Of a DNA stretch of 64,000 nt, positions 16,588-28,068 are shown piece after piece. A model generated the notes under the pieces. It was not told the DNA's origin. It worked only from the letters and a program-made list of their open reading frames with translations, and made no database searches. Source of the DNA: Streptococcus sp. 29896 (GTDB taxonomy: Bacteria > Bacillota > Bacilli > Lactobacillales > Streptococcaceae); assembly GCF_032594915.1 (NCBI RefSeq), contig NZ_CP118733.1, positions 806,001 through 870,000 of the forward strand. The letters run 5' to 3'. Numbering within the stretch: the first letter of the stretch is position 1; every line of letters starts with the position of its first letter. The position numbers were made by a program, and so were the translations under genes.

Positions 16588-18791
16588 TATTTGCCTCCTT
16601 TTTCTAGCTTACGTGCTAAACGTGTTAAGAGAGTGATGACTACCAAGTAGATGATGGCAAGAATTGCATACATACGGAAGGATTGGTAGTTACGAGCGAT
16701 GATGATCTTACCAGCTTGGAAGAGTTCCACCAAACCAATTGCAGAAATGATAGTAGTATCTTTCAGAGTGATAACAAACTGGTTGATGAAGTTTGGCAAC
16801 ATAATCTTACCGGCCTGTGGCAAGATAATCTTACGCATGGTTGTTCCGTAAGAGATACCCAAACTACGTGATGCTTCCATTTGTCCAACAGGGACTGCCT
16901 GGATACCACCACGAACGATTTCTGCAATATATGCACCTGAGTTGAGCGAGAGGGCAATGGTACCAGCAACAAAGTCGTTGATTGGTGATTGTTGACCTGT
17001 GATGGATTCAATCAAGTTTGGAATGCCCCAGAAGATGAAGGCAGCTACAATCATGAGTGGAATACCGCGAACTACATCTACAAAGACTGAAGAAGTCACA
17101 CGGAGAGCCTTGATTGGACTAACGGCAAACATACCAAAGATAATACCGATAACAATAGCGATAGCAAAAGATAGAAGGGCAAGTCCAACTGTGATTCCAA
17201 GGCCTGACAAGAGTTGGCCGTAGTTGTTTTTCAAGAGTCCCCAAATGGTTGTTTCGTCGACAGTTGAAGTGGATGAACTTGCTTGTGTCTCCTCTGTTTG
17301 ATTGAAATACTTGTTGAGGATTTCATCGTATTTGCCAGATTCTACAAGTGACGCAAGTCCGTTGTTGAACATTTCGATTAATTCAGGATTGCTTCCTTTT
17401 TTAACGGCAAAGCCATATTCGCCAGATTTTTCACCTGGAATTGGGGTATCAAAGTCACGACCTTGCTGGATAGCGTAGAGAAGAACAGCTTCATCATCCA
17501 TGAGGGCATCGATTGAGCCAGAGTTCAAACTATCATACATTGTTGACGCTTCGTCAAATGCCTTCAAGGTGTAACCGTATGTATCTTGGTTTGCTTCCAA
17601 GAAGGTATATGAGGCAGTTCCGTTTTTAGCTCCTACAGTTAGGCCTTTGAGGTCTTCGTAAGAAGCGATATCGCTGCCAGACTTAACTGCTAAGAGAATG
17701 TTTGAAGAATAGTAGGCATCTGAGAAATCAAAAATTTCCTTACGAGCATCGGTAATGGACATACCGGCAATAACAGCGTCAGCTTGTCCTGCTTGAACAG
17801 CGTTCAATGCCGCATCAAAACCAGGGTTCTGGATGGTAATTGTGAAACCTTGTTGTTCCGCAATGGCCTTGATCAATTCCATGTCGATACCGACATACTC
17901 GCCGTTTTCATCCTGGTATTCAAATGGTGCAAATGAGGAATCTGCAACGATCGTGTAGCTTGCTTTCACAGGAGTCGCTTTTGCAGTTGCGCTACCTGTC
18001 AAGCTAAGGCGTGAAGCGTAGTCAGTAGTTTCAGCAGAAGCAGTAGAAGACCCCAACCATTTTGTCATGATAGCATCGTAGGTACCATCTTCCTTCATTT
18101 CTGCAAGTGCAGTGTTAAAATCTTCAACAAGGTATTCATACTGGCTACCTTTTTTTACCGCAAAACCAAACGAACCAATTGCTTCGCCATCCATGTCAAT
18201 GCTCAAATCTTGCCCTTGTTGGATAGCGTATTGGATAACAGCTTCGTCATCCATTACAGCATCGACCGCACCTGCAGACAAGCTGTTGTACATCAAGTCG
18301 CCTGTATCAAAGGTTTTTACAGAGTAACCGTACTTATCTTTGTTTTCATCTAGAAAGGCTTGGGCAGCTGTACCATTTTTGACACCGATTGTTTTGCCTT
18401 TAAGATCATCATATGAAGAGACTGTGTTTGACTTAGTTGTTGCAATAACAATCTTGGTATCAAAATAAGGATCTGAGAAAGTAAAGACTTTCTTGCGGGC
18501 TTCGGTAATAGTTGTTCCCGCCATCAAGGCATCTGCAGAACCTGATTGTACCGCATTCACCGCTGCATCGAAACCAGGGAAGGTTTGGCTGACAGTCCAA
18601 CCAGAACGTTCAGCGACTTCATTGATGATATCGACATCTAATCCTTTATATACTTGGTCTGAGTCTTTAAACTCGAATGGAGCGTAAGTGGAGTCGAAGA
18701 CAATATCGATCGTATCGTCAGCTTTTACGCCCGTAAAAATAAAGAACATTGGCAAAATCGTTGCCAAAAGCATAAGCAATTTTTTCTTCAT
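16587..18791 (-). CDS. Glutamine-type ABC transporter: two substrate-binding domains fused to permease
   Basis: This 734-residue fusion has a signal peptide (residues 1-24), then two tandem type-3 extracellular binding domains. Each contains the [14 protein letters not shown] entry and the DAxxAGxxITxxRK pattern (roughly 25-270 and 280-510). A permease domain with about five membrane segments follows (about 540-734), with the EAA-type loop [20 protein letters not shown]. It imports glutamine or a related amino acid with GlnQ. I start at MKKKLLMLL (18791), which has AAGGAG 7 bp upstream; an in-frame ATG 81 bp earlier lies inside the promoter. The operon is just this gene and glnQ. Confidence 0.93.
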   Translation of the reverse strand: MKKKLLMLLATILPMFFIFTGVKADDTIDIVFDSTYAPFEFKDSDQVYKGLDVDIINEVAERSGWTVSQTFPGFDAAVNAVQSGSADALMAGTTITEARKKVFTFSDPYFDTKIVIATTKSNTVSSYDDLKGKTIGVKNGTAAQAFLDENKDKYGYSVKTFDTGDLMYNSLSAGAVDAVMDDEAVIQYAIQQGQDLSIDMDGEAIGSFGFAVKKGSQYEYLVEDFNTALAEMKEDGTYDAIMTKWLGSSTASAETTDYASRLSLTGSATAKATPVKASYTIVADSSFAPFEYQDENGEYVGIDMELIKAIAEQQGFTITIQNPGFDAALNAVQAGQADAVIAGMSITDARKEIFDFSDAYYSSNILLAVKSGSDIASYEDLKGLTVGAKNGTASYTFLEANQDTYGYTLKAFDEASTMYDSLNSGSIDALMDDEAVLLYAIQQGRDFDTPIPGEKSGEYGFAVKKGSNPELIEMFNNGLASLVESGKYDEILNKYFNQTEETQASSSTSTVDETTIWGLLKNNYGQLLSGLGITVGLALLSFAIAIVIGIIFGMFAVSPIKALRVTSSVFVDVVRGIPLMIVAAFIFWGIPNLIESITGQQSPINDFVAGTIALSLNSGAYIAEIVRGGIQAVPVGQMEASRSLGISYGTTMRKIILPQAGKIMLPNFINQFVITLKDTTIISAIGLVELFQAGKIIIARNYQSFRMYAILAIIYLVVITLLTRLARKLEKGGK

Positions 18792-18824
18792 TTCATAACT
18801 CCTTCTTATTAAAATAACTGTGCT

Positions 18825-18853
18825 AGTATACCATATTCTGAAAATTTTTGCAA
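18825..18853 (-). promoter_or_regulatory. glnPH-glnQ promoter with a CodY-like box
   Basis: On the minus strand this is TTGCAA (18848-18853), a 17-bp spacer, then TATACT (18825-18830), preceded by TGG. The spacer contains AATTTTCAGAATATG (18832-18846), which matches 13 of 15 bases of the CodY consensus AATTTTCWGAAAATT. That position would block RNA polymerase when CodY is active under amino-acid-rich conditions. Confidence 0.6.
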
Positions 18854-18979
18854 AAGGATGAATTCTAATCATGTTAGATTTTCTGACATATTTAGTTACA
18901 AATAAGAGCTGACTTTGGTTACGAATTTCCCCACAGTTTATGATAAAATGAAGAAGTTAGAAAAGGAATAGTGCAAGAT

Positions 18980-20965
18980 ATGATCAATCGAAATACTGAA
19001 AACCAATTTAAACTAGTGTCAAAATATTCACCTTCAGGTGACCAGCCTCAAGCTATTGAAACCTTGGTGGATAATATCGAGGGGGGCGAAAAAGCCCAGA
19101 TTCTCATGGGGGCGACTGGTACTGGTAAGACCTACACCATGAGTCAGGTCATTGCCCGTGTTAATAAGCCCACTTTGGTTATCGCCCACAACAAGACCCT
19201 AGCTGGTCAGCTCTACAGTGAGTTCAAGGAATTCTTCCCAGAAAATGCGGTCGAATACTTCGTGTCTTATTATGATTACTACCAGCCAGAAGCCTATGTA
19301 CCGTCTAGCGATACCTATATTGAGAAGGATAGTTCGGTCAATGATGAGATTGACAAACTCCGTCACTCAGCGACCTCAGCTCTTCTCGAACGGAATGATG
19401 TCATCGTCGTGGCCTCCGTTTCCTGTATCTACGGTTTGGGATCGCCCAAGGAATATTCAGATAGTGTGGTCAGCCTGCGCCCAGGTCAGGAGATTTCCCG
19501 TGACCAGTTGCTTAATTCTCTGGTTGATATTCAGTTCGAGCGCAACGACATCGACTTCCAACGGGGGCGTTTCCGTGTACGTGGAGATGTGGTGGAGATT
19601 TTCCCAGCTTCTCGTGATGAACACGCCTTTCGTGTGGAGTTTTTCGGGGATGAAATTGACCGCATTCGTGAGATTGAAAGCCTGACAGGTAAGGTCTTGG
19701 GCGATGTGGACCACTTGGCGATTTTCCCTGCCACTCACTTCGTGACCAACGATGACCACATGGAAACGGCTATTGCCAAGATTCAGGCGGAGCTGGAAGA
19801 GCAGCTCAAGGTCTTTGAAGCAGAAGGAAAACTCTTAGAAGCTCAGCGATTGAAACAACGGACCGACTATGACATTGAAATGCTGCGGGAAATGGGTTAC
19901 ACCAACGGAGTTGAGAACTATTCACGACACATGGACGGGCGAAGCGAGGGCGAGCCTCCTTATACTCTGCTGGACTTTTTCCCTGAAGACTACCTGATTA
20001 TGATTGACGAGAGCCACATGACCATGGGGCAGATTAAGGGGATGTACAATGGTGACCGCTCTCGCAAGGAGATGTTGGTCAACTATGGTTTCCGCCTCCC
20101 AAGTGCTCTGGACAATCGTCCGCTGCGCAGAGAAGAATTTGAGAGTCATGTCCACCAGATTGTCTATGTATCTGCGACGCCAGGTGACTATGAAATGGAG
20201 CAGACCGATACCGTTGTCGAGCAGATCATTCGGCCGACAGGGCTTTTGGATCCAGAAGTGGAAGTCCGTCCAACCATGGGCCAAATGGATGACCTCTTGG
20301 GTGAAATCAATGCCCGTGTTGAGAAAGGCGAGCGGACCTTTATCACTACCCTGACTAAGAAAATGGCAGAGGACTTGACTGACTACCTGAAAGAAATGGG
20401 CGTCAAGGTCAAGTATATGCACTCGGATATCAAGACCTTGGAGCGTACGGAGATTATCCGTGATTTGCGCCTGGGTGTCTTTGATGTTCTGATAGGGATT
20501 AACCTCTTACGTGAAGGGATTGACGTGCCAGAAGTCAGTCTGGTGGCTATTCTAGATGCTGACAAGGAAGGTTTCCTCCGTAATGAACGAGGGCTCATCC
20601 AGACAATCGGTCGGGCGGCTCGTAACTCTGAAGGCCACGTGATTATGTATGCGGACAAGATCACCGAGTCTATGCGGAAGGCTATGGAAGAAACAGCCCG
20701 CCGCCGTCAGATCCAGATGGCTTATAATGAAGAACATGGCATCATTCCACAGACCATTAAGAAGGAAATCCGTGACCTGATTAGTGTGACCAAGGCTGTT
20801 ACTCAGGACAAGGAAGAAGCGGTGGACTTCAATGCCCTCAACAAAGATGAACGCAAGGCTATGATCAAGAAACTGGAAGGTCAAATGCAGGAAGCAGCAG
20901 AAGTGCTTGACTTTGAACTAGCAGCTCAGATTCGTGATATGGTCATTGAGTTGAAGAATATGTAA
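18980..20965 (+). CDS. uvrB: Excinuclease ABC subunit B
   Basis: This 661-residue DNA helicase-like damage-verification subunit loads UvrC. Walker A is [10 protein letters not shown], the beta-hairpin region is [10 protein letters not shown], and the helicase motifs include DESHMT (II) and QTIGRAARN (VI). A C-terminal UVR motif (about 620-660, [11 protein letters not shown]) contacts UvrC. I chose the ATG at 18980 ([13 protein letters not shown]) because it matches the family N terminus; a GTG at 18971 is only 3 bp from AAAAGGA. It is divergent from the glutamine transporter operon. Confidence 0.95.
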   Translation: MINRNTENQFKLVSKYSPSGDQPQAIETLVDNIEGGEKAQILMGATGTGKTYTMSQVIARVNKPTLVIAHNKTLAGQLYSEFKEFFPENAVEYFVSYYDYYQPEAYVPSSDTYIEKDSSVNDEIDKLRHSATSALLERNDVIVVASVSCIYGLGSPKEYSDSVVSLRPGQEISRDQLLNSLVDIQFERNDIDFQRGRFRVRGDVVEIFPASRDEHAFRVEFFGDEIDRIREIESLTGKVLGDVDHLAIFPATHFVTNDDHMETAIAKIQAELEEQLKVFEAEGKLLEAQRLKQRTDYDIEMLREMGYTNGVENYSRHMDGRSEGEPPYTLLDFFPEDYLIMIDESHMTMGQIKGMYNGDRSRKEMLVNYGFRLPSALDNRPLRREEFESHVHQIVYVSATPGDYEMEQTDTVVEQIIRPTGLLDPEVEVRPTMGQMDDLLGEINARVEKGERTFITTLTKKMAEDLTDYLKEMGVKVKYMHSDIKTLERTEIIRDLRLGVFDVLIGINLLREGIDVPEVSLVAILDADKEGFLRNERGLIQTIGRAARNSEGHVIMYADKITESMRKAMEETARRRQIQMAYNEEHGIIPQTIKKEIRDLISVTKAVTQDKEEAVDFNALNKDERKAMIKKLEGQMQEAAEVLDFELAAQIRDMVIELKNM

Positions 20966-21015
20966 AGTCTCGTTCTTTAGTCATAAAAAGGACATTCAAT
21001 TGGATAAAAACGCTT

Positions 21016-21049
21016 CCCTATTTCCAATGTTTGGAAATGGGGATTTTTT
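21016..21049 (+). terminator. uvrB terminator
   Basis: CCCTATTTCCAA-tgt-TTGGAAATGGGG forms a 12-bp stem followed by ATTTTTTC. Confidence 0.85.
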
Positions 21050-21070
21050 CATGAAATAGAGCCAAAAGAC

Positions 21071-21099
21071 TTGTCTAATAGCAGGTCTGACGGTATAAT
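21071..21099 (+). promoter_or_regulatory. Promoter of the zinc metalloprotease gene
   Basis: TTGTCT (21071-21076), a 17-bp spacer, then TATAAT (21094-21099). The gene starts 33 bp later, behind the G-rich ribosome site AGGGGGA. Confidence 0.65.
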
Positions 21100-21132
21100 G
21101 ATGAAGTATATCCATAGGGGGATGAAAAGAAA

Positions 21133-24100
21133 ATGAAAAAATCTCAATTTGAAAAGCAAGTACGCTTTGCTTTTCGGAAATTATCCGTAGGACTTGTTTC
21201 AGCAGCAGTTGCAAGTCTCTTTTTTGCATCTACTGTGACTAGCTCTGTCAAGGTTTCTGCTCAAGAGATTGATTATACCTATGTCACAGAAGCAGAGTTG
21301 ACTGAACAGGAAAAAGACTTGGTAATCCACGAGTTACCAGGTCTGGTGCAATCAGATGATGCTGGTTACTATTTGGTTTACCGCCCGCTTGCGACTAGCC
21401 CAAGTACACATGTTCTACCAAAGACAGGTTTATTAGAGAATAGTGCCTTTGCTCTTGCTGGCGTTAGTCTTTTGGTTCTTGCCTTCAAATTGGGAAAAAA
21501 TGGAAAACGTACATTGCTTGGTGTGGTTGTGTTGACAGCCTCAGGTACTAGTTTCCTTGCTCCAGTTGGGTCTGCCTTGACCAGCCAGATTTTAGCGCAT
21601 TACAACCATGTGGTTGATAAGGCTGTTGGAGAGTCCTTGCCACAACCTGGAACGATTCCTGGTTATGAGTATGTCGGTTACTTACGTGAAACAAAAGTTC
21701 AAGACTTACCATCTGAGACTCCACTTATCACACAAGTTCCGGATCAGGCACCAAGTCTTGAGTTGCCAAGTCTAGAAACAAGTGAAGAGATGGTTGAGAC
21801 GACAGAAGTAATTCCATTTGAGGTAGAAGAAGTATTAGATGATAGTCTTCTAGAGGGAGATCGTCAGCTTGTTCAAGAAGGTCAAAATGGTTTGCTGACA
21901 ATTGAAAGCAAGAAAATTTTGATTGGTGGTCAGGTAGTTGCAATTCAAGAAGTAAGTCGTACTGTTAGTCAAGAACCAGTTAAACAAATCGTCAAGGTTG
22001 GGACAAAGGTTGAAACAAGTGTGCCATCGACAGCACCGAGCCATGAAGTGCCTGCAGCCACCATAACGGAAGAAGAAATTAGTCATACAGAAGCTATTCC
22101 GTTTGAAACGGTGACCCAATATTCTGACCAATTGCCAGAAGGAAGTCAAGAAGTGAGTCAGCCAGGTCAAGCTGGAAGTCTGACAATTTGGACCAAAGTA
22201 ACCTATGTGGATGGGCAAGCCGTGAAAACAGAGGAAGTTGGTCGTGAAGAAGTTGCACCAACCCCTCAAATCGTTTTGGTTGGTACTAAGCCAGTGACTG
22301 CTATTCCTGATACAGCACCAAGTTTGGAATTACCGAAAGTCACAATTACGGAAGAAACTATTTACCAAACCCAAGCTATTGCTTTTGAAGTGCAAGAAGT
22401 TGCTGACGATACGCTCTTAGAAGGAAGCCGGCAGGTTGTTCAAGTTGGACAAGCTGGGCAGGAAAGCATTGCTATTAAACAGACTTATGTGGATGGACAA
22501 TTGGTAGCATCTGAAGAAGTAGGACGCTCTGTGACCCAGGCGCCTCAAACTCAAATTGTAAAAGTTGGTACCAAGCCAATTACTGCTCTCCCAGATACTG
22601 CGCCAAGTGTAGAGCTTCCTACTGTTACATTAACTGAGGAAGTTGAAACCAAGACAGAAGAGATTCCATTTACTGTTCGTGAAGTCTTAGATGATAGCCT
22701 CTTAGAAGGTGAGCGCCAGGTCGAGCAAACTGGACAAAATGGTCTTCGAACCATTCAGATTAAACATAGCTACGCAGATGGTGTCTTGCTGGCCAGTCAA
22801 GAAATTTCCAACCAAGTCACCCAAGAAGCGAAAGAACAGATTGTCCGAGTGGGAACAAAGAAAGCGGATGTCTTGAGCCAGGAGACAGTTGTTGAAACCA
22901 AAGAGATCGCCTATCAGACAATTTACCAAGACGATCCAACTCTCTATACTGATGAAGAATCGGTGTTACAAGAAGGCCGGATTGGGCAGCTAACCATTAC
23001 CACAGTTTATGAGGTTTTAAATGGGGTGCGCCAAGCCAATCCAAGTGTGACTGAAACGGTGACCAAAGAATCTCTTGATAAAGTAATTGCTCGTGGTACC
23101 AAACCAATCACTGGAACAGAATCGGAAGTATCCACTGAATCAATTGCCTACGCGACTGAGACCGTTGAAGATCCAAATCTTTATGAGGGCGAGACCAAAG
23201 TCCTTCAAACAGGAGTTAATGGTAGCAAGGATATTACCACAACCTATACCACCATCAAGGGCGTTCGCCAGCCAAATCCGATGGTTACAGAGACGGTAAC
23301 GAAAGAAGCTGTCCCTGAGCGGATTGCAGTAGGGACCAAGAAACGAGTTCCACCGACAGTTGAAATTACTGATTTGATTGAAAATGATGATGATAAATCA
23401 GCGACAGCCAATTACAAATTGACCAATCCAAGCGAGAATTTCAGCCATGCAATCGCCCTTCTTTATAAGGGAGATGAGCTGGTACAAGAAGTAGCTATTA
23501 CAGATCCAAATGGAAGCTTGGAACTCACTCGTTTGGACTACTACACAGATTACACCTTGAAGACACAAGTTTACTATAACTTGAATAATCAAGAGCAAAA
23601 TGCCCTGCAAGAAAGTGTTCGTGAGTTTAATCTTGAATATAAAAAGATTGAAATCAAAGACATTGATGCCGTAACAATTTACCGTCGTAAAGATGGAAAC
23701 TTTGTTGGCACAGCATACTTGGAGGAATTGCCAACTTCAACAGAAGAGTTATTTGTCAAGGTAACATCGGATCGCTTTAAGGAAGTCTATCTACCAGTTT
23801 CAAGTATTGAAGAGACAAGCTTGAATGGGAAAACAGTCTTTAAAGTTGTCTCTGCCTTTGACCAACTGGTGCAGGATAAGGATGCGCAATACGTTGCAAA
23901 CAGAGAATTTTACATTCCGAAGATGGCGACAGATGTCAATACCTACACCTCCTTCAAGGCGCTGCTTGAAGCGATGAAGGCCAACCCATCTGGTACCTTC
24001 AAACTAGGTGCCAACTTGGATGCTTCGGAAGTTCCTGTTGGTGATATTGCGTCCTATGTGACAAACTTTAGTGGAACCTTGTCAGGAACCAATGATGGCT

Positions 24101-27100
24101 ATTTCTTCTCTATCAACAATCTGAAGGCGCCACTATTCTACAACTTTAGTGGAACCATTGAAAACCTTGACTTGAAGAATATCAACCTGACCACTACCAC
24201 AAGCAATCCATTGGCAAGTCTTGCCATCAATGCAAACAACGCTAAGGTAACCAATGTGGCAGTTGAAGGAAGCATTCGCGGTCCTCAAAACGTTTCTGGC
24301 TTGATCCAATCAGCTACCAATACAACTATTAAAGATGTATCCTTCAAGGGAACTTTAGAAACAACAAGTAGTAATGCGAGCTTGATGGGTGGTATTTTGG
24401 GAAATGGAACCATGTCCAGCGTCGGCAACGCTAAGGTGGACGCAACCATTATCTTGCCGGGTAGTGAAAATCAAGTAGCAGGTGGTATTGTTGGACGTAC
24501 AATGCTCGTTTACGATGTACCAGGAAGTGTCTATAATGCCTATGCAACGGGTTCTATTGTCACAACAGAAACAGGGGGCATAATCGGTGGTATCGCAGGT
24601 TCCAACCAAGTGACAAGCTACCTTGCTCCACATGTTGGTAATGTAACCAATGTTATTAGTAGCATGACAGGACCAACTAGTATTGTTGGTTATGCAGTGA
24701 ATGCGGAGAAAAAGGTGAGCAAGGCCTTTTCAACCACGACAGATACACTTGCAAATGTAACGACAATTACAAGCAGTGAGGCTCTTGCCAAATTAACAGA
24801 ATTGAACCTTGTAGCCAACTTGGACGACTCAGCTCCAATCAATCTAAACGATTACTCTGTTGATTACTTGACTTTGGATAAGGCACAAGCTGATCACGCA
24901 ACTGCTTACTATAACATGGAAAAAATCTTGCCATTCTACAACAAGGAACTCCTTGTATACTATGGAAACAAGGTAGCCGTCGATGATAAGCTCAATACCG
25001 TTCGTCTCTTGGACGTTGTTCCGATGAAGGATGATGCCTTTGTGATGGATGCTTATACTGAGAAGACAAACATCAATAAGATCATGCTCCATTACGCGGA
25101 TGGTACCGTTGACTACAAGGCAGTTTCCTATAAAGAAGATTTCAAGAACAACCATGTAGTGGAGTATACCATTTCAGGAACAGACTTGATTTACACGCCA
25201 GAGTCCTTCTTGAATGATAGAAGCGCCCTTGTTACTGACTTGGTAAGCAATCTGTCTACTGTCACCCTAGATTCTGAAGCCATGAAGACAGTTATCGGCT
25301 ATCCAACAAAATTGGATACCAATACACAAACGGGAACTATCAAAGATTTCTACTTTGCAGATAGTTTTGAAAAAGTCATGGCCAACCTAGAAAGCAATGT
25401 TCGAAAATTGTTAGTTGCTAGTCTCAATGGACAAGGCCAGGCTTCAGAGACCTATATCAAGGAAAAAATTCTTAATAATAAAGAAGCCTTTCTACTAGGT
25501 CTGACTTACTTGAACCGCTGGTACGACATCAACTACGGAACTGTGAATACCAAGGAATTAACCATTTTCGAGCCTGATTTCTTCGGAAATGATGCAGCAT
25601 CAGCACTAGATATGATATTGGCAATCGGAAATGGTGGCTACGATGTTCTTCGTGCCCATAACAACGTTACGACCTACGTGTCCGCCATGGCAAAACAAAC
25701 TGCTAAGGCTTCTGTCTTTGACTTGGTTGAGTCCTACCGTAAACTTTTCTTGCCAAACATGACAGACAATGAATGGTTTAAGCAAACAACAAAAGCCTAT
25801 ATTGTTGAAAGCAAGTCGCAGGTAGCAGAAGCAGCAGCCAAGCAAGATGCTGCAGAAAAACACAGCAAGTATGCTCTGGCAGTCTATGACCGCATCACCA
25901 ATCCAAACTGGACTTACCGTCAAATGCTCTTGCCACTTTTGACCCTGCCACAGGAAGACATTTTCATCATTAGCAATCTAAATACCATGGCAATCGGTTC
26001 ATATGAGCACTATGTTGAAGACTATTCAACAACAGAAAACCGTGATAAGGTTCGTCAAATGGTTGATTTGGCGGCTCAACGTCAGCGTGACAATGCGGAC
26101 TTCTGGTATAAGATTCTCGATGAGACAAACCGTGAAAAACTCTTTGGTAGCCTGCTCAACAATGAAGGTTATATGATGTATGGTCCAGATGGTAAGAAGG
26201 CCTACCGTAATTTGACTGCGGAAGTAGATGCTATCCAAGACTTCTACGGTCCGATTAACAAGTGGTACCGTGAACATCCATCGATTAAGACAGCCTATGC
26301 AGATGGTAAGGAAACTTACTATATCACCTATGATATGCTAGGTGATTATGGAACGACACTTTATAGCCATGAAATGGTCCACAACCAAGACGGCTCTACC
26401 TATCTCCATGGTTATGGTCGCCGTATCGGTCAAGGAATGGAAGTTTATGCAGATGGATTGCTACAAAACGTTTCCTCTCTTGATAAGATGATCCTTGGCT
26501 TCAACGCCTTCTTTACAGAAGATATGGCTAACCGTGTCCATGTTGCAGATCCGGTAGAGAGATTTAGCAACGAGGCGGACTTCAATGCTTACTTCCATAA
26601 TCAATTTGATGCCCTTTACTTGTTGGATTACTTGGAAGGTATGGCTATTCTTGGAAAATCTGACGATTTGAAGAAAGATTGGCTCCGTAAGATTGAAAAC
26701 TACTATGTTCAAACAAACGGTGCTAATACGCATGCTGGAAATAATGCACGTGAGCTGACAGATGCTGAAGTAGCTTCCTTGAAGACCTTTAATGACTTAA
26801 TCGACCAAAGTATCATTGATTACCGTCAGTATTTCGGCCCTTCTGGTGGTGCCAAGACCTTGAACAAAGAATGGTCTCGTAATGGTTACCACAGTGTGCC
26901 AATGTTTGCAGCCAACTATTCTGCACTTTCAAACCCATATGGCTCACCGGGAGATATCATGTTCCGTCGTATGGCCTTTGAATTGATTGCAGCTAAGGGC
27001 TATACAGAAGGCTTTATCCCATACGCATCTGGTCAATTATCTGATTATGCTATGAGCCAAGGCTCAACGATCTACGATACTTGGAACAAGAAAGATACGG

Positions 27101-27459
27101 GTCTGATTACTGATACGCACGTCTTGAACCAAGTCTTTAAGGGGCAATATACAACATGGGAAGAATTCAAGAAAGCCATGTTTGCTGAGCGTGTTGAAAA
27201 AGCAGAGGCTGGAAAACTGAAGCCATTTACTATGCAGTATGAATTAGGTGTTGCTAACTCTACAAAAGAAGTGACAGTAACGACCTATGCTCAACTCCAG
27301 GCTTTGATGGAAGAAGCTATGGAGGCTGATACAAATGGACGAATTTTCTATTCGACCAATAACGTCAACCTCAGTCGTGTTCATGCGCTCAAAGTCAAGG
27401 TTTATCAAGCAATGATGACATCTACTGATGACTTTAGAACATCCATCTTCAACCCATAA
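21133..27459 (+). CDS. Surface zinc metalloprotease, M26 (IgA1 protease/ZmpC-like) family
   Basis: This 2108-residue surface protease starts with a YSIRK-like signal (FRKLSVGLVSAAVASLFFA). Unusually for surface proteins but typically for M26, a sortase motif LPKTG lies near the N terminus (95-99), followed by two hydrophobic segments. Residues about 200-740 contain six G5-like repeats, each ending in (V/R)GTK. A beta-rich M26 N-domain with GGI(V/L/A)G-type repeats follows (about 1010-1200). The catalytic centre is HEMVH at 1746-1750 with Glu1770, the M26 zinc ligands. The target (IgA1, IgM, mucin or other host protein) cannot be read from sequence. IS copy 2 lies 18 bp after the stop, inside its terminator. 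Confidence 0.93.
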   Translation: MKKSQFEKQVRFAFRKLSVGLVSAAVASLFFASTVTSSVKVSAQEIDYTYVTEAELTEQEKDLVIHELPGLVQSDDAGYYLVYRPLATSPSTHVLPKTGLLENSAFALAGVSLLVLAFKLGKNGKRTLLGVVVLTASGTSFLAPVGSALTSQILAHYNHVVDKAVGESLPQPGTIPGYEYVGYLRETKVQDLPSETPLITQVPDQAPSLELPSLETSEEMVETTEVIPFEVEEVLDDSLLEGDRQLVQEGQNGLLTIESKKILIGGQVVAIQEVSRTVSQEPVKQIVKVGTKVETSVPSTAPSHEVPAATITEEEISHTEAIPFETVTQYSDQLPEGSQEVSQPGQAGSLTIWTKVTYVDGQAVKTEEVGREEVAPTPQIVLVGTKPVTAIPDTAPSLELPKVTITEETIYQTQAIAFEVQEVADDTLLEGSRQVVQVGQAGQESIAIKQTYVDGQLVASEEVGRSVTQAPQTQIVKVGTKPITALPDTAPSVELPTVTLTEEVETKTEEIPFTVREVLDDSLLEGERQVEQTGQNGLRTIQIKHSYADGVLLASQEISNQVTQEAKEQIVRVGTKKADVLSQETVVETKEIAYQTIYQDDPTLYTDEESVLQEGRIGQLTITTVYEVLNGVRQANPSVTETVTKESLDKVIARGTKPITGTESEVSTESIAYATETVEDPNLYEGETKVLQTGVNGSKDITTTYTTIKGVRQPNPMVTETVTKEAVPERIAVGTKKRVPPTVEITDLIENDDDKSATANYKLTNPSENFSHAIALLYKGDELVQEVAITDPNGSLELTRLDYYTDYTLKTQVYYNLNNQEQNALQESVREFNLEYKKIEIKDIDAVTIYRRKDGNFVGTAYLEELPTSTEELFVKVTSDRFKEVYLPVSSIEETSLNGKTVFKVVSAFDQLVQDKDAQYVANREFYIPKMATDVNTYTSFKALLEAMKANPSGTFKLGANLDASEVPVGDIASYVTNFSGTLSGTNDGYFFSINNLKAPLFYNFSGTIENLDLKNINLTTTTSNPLASLAINANNAKVTNVAVEGSIRGPQNVSGLIQSATNTTIKDVSFKGTLETTSSNASLMGGILGNGTMSSVGNAKVDATIILPGSENQVAGGIVGRTMLVYDVPGSVYNAYATGSIVTTETGGIIGGIAGSNQVTSYLAPHVGNVTNVISSMTGPTSIVGYAVNAEKKVSKAFSTTTDTLANVTTITSSEALAKLTELNLVANLDDSAPINLNDYSVDYLTLDKAQADHATAYYNMEKILPFYNKELLVYYGNKVAVDDKLNTVRLLDVVPMKDDAFVMDAYTEKTNINKIMLHYADGTVDYKAVSYKEDFKNNHVVEYTISGTDLIYTPESFLNDRSALVTDLVSNLSTVTLDSEAMKTVIGYPTKLDTNTQTGTIKDFYFADSFEKVMANLESNVRKLLVASLNGQGQASETYIKEKILNNKEAFLLGLTYLNRWYDINYGTVNTKELTIFEPDFFGNDAASALDMILAIGNGGYDVLRAHNNVTTYVSAMAKQTAKASVFDLVESYRKLFLPNMTDNEWFKQTTKAYIVESKSQVAEAAAKQDAAEKHSKYALAVYDRITNPNWTYRQMLLPLLTLPQEDIFIISNLNTMAIGSYEHYVEDYSTTENRDKVRQMVDLAAQRQRDNADFWYKILDETNREKLFGSLLNNEGYMMYGPDGKKAYRNLTAEVDAIQDFYGPINKWYREHPSIKTAYADGKETYYITYDMLGDYGTTLYSHEMVHNQDGSTYLHGYGRRIGQGMEVYADGLLQNVSSLDKMILGFNAFFTEDMANRVHVADPVERFSNEADFNAYFHNQFDALYLLDYLEGMAILGKSDDLKKDWLRKIENYYVQTNGANTHAGNNARELTDAEVASLKTFNDLIDQSIIDYRQYFGPSGGAKTLNKEWSRNGYHSVPMFAANYSALSNPYGSPGDIMFRRMAFELIAAKGYTEGFIPYASGQLSDYAMSQGSTIYDTWNKKDTGLITDTHVLNQVFKGQYTTWEEFKKAMFAERVEKAEAGKLKPFTMQYELGVANSTKEVTVTTYAQLQALMEEAMEADTNGRIFYSTNNVNLSRVHALKVKVYQAMMTSTDDFRTSIFNP

Positions 27460-27461
27460 TG

Positions 27462-27476
27462 AAAAAGCGAGTTGGT
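27462..27476 (+). terminator. Left arm of the protease terminator split by IS copy 2
   Basis: AAAAAGCGAGTTGGT pairs with ACCAGCTCCTTTTT at about 28915-28928 (one bulge and one G-U pair). The uninterrupted loop would be CTTGT. The right arm runs into TTTTTT, so it terminates the plus-strand protease transcript. Confidence 0.65.
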
Positions 27477-27531
27477 CTGAACTGCACCCCAAAAGTTAGA
27501 CACAAAATCTAACGATTGGGGTGTTTTTCTT

Positions 27532-28068
27532 ATGAAATTAAGTTATGAAGATAAACTAGAAATATATGAGCTGAGAAAGAGTGGCGTGTCGTGGGTCAAC
27601 CTTAGCCAGATATACAAGGTCACTATTGCCAATCTCACATACATGATAAAACTCATGGATCGATATGGCGTGGAAAGCGTTGAAAAAGGTAAAAATAGGT
27701 ATTATTCACCTGAATTAAAGCAAGAAATAATGGATAAGGTCTTGATTCATGGGTGTTCTCAACTCTCAGTTTCCCTTGATTATGCCTTGCCAAATCGAGG
27801 AATGCTTCCCAATTGGATAGCACAATACAAGAAAAACGGGTATACTATTCTTGAAAAACCAAGAGGGAGACCGAGCAAGATGGGACGTAAACGCAAGAAA
27901 ACCTGGGAAGAGATGACGGAATTAGAGCGCCTTCAAGAGGAAAATGAACGTCTTCGAACTGAGGTGGCCTTCCTAAAAAAGTTGAGAGAACTTCGCTTGA
28001 GGGACGAAACACTAGTGCGCGAACAGCAGAAACAATTAGAGATATGGTCCAAGGAGGATTCCGACTAG
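27532..28068 (+). CDS. IS3-family transposase OrfA (copy 2)
   Basis: The 178-residue protein is identical to copy 1 OrfA: helix-turn-helix, basic patch and coiled coil. The A-AAA-AAG slippery site is kept at the equivalent position. Confidence 0.93.
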   Translation: MKLSYEDKLEIYELRKSGVSWVNLSQIYKVTIANLTYMIKLMDRYGVESVEKGKNRYYSPELKQEIMDKVLIHGCSQLSVSLDYALPNRGMLPNWIAQYKKNGYTILEKPRGRPSKMGRKRKKTWEEMTELERLQEENERLRTEVAFLKKLRELRLRDETLVREQQKQLEIWSKEDSD

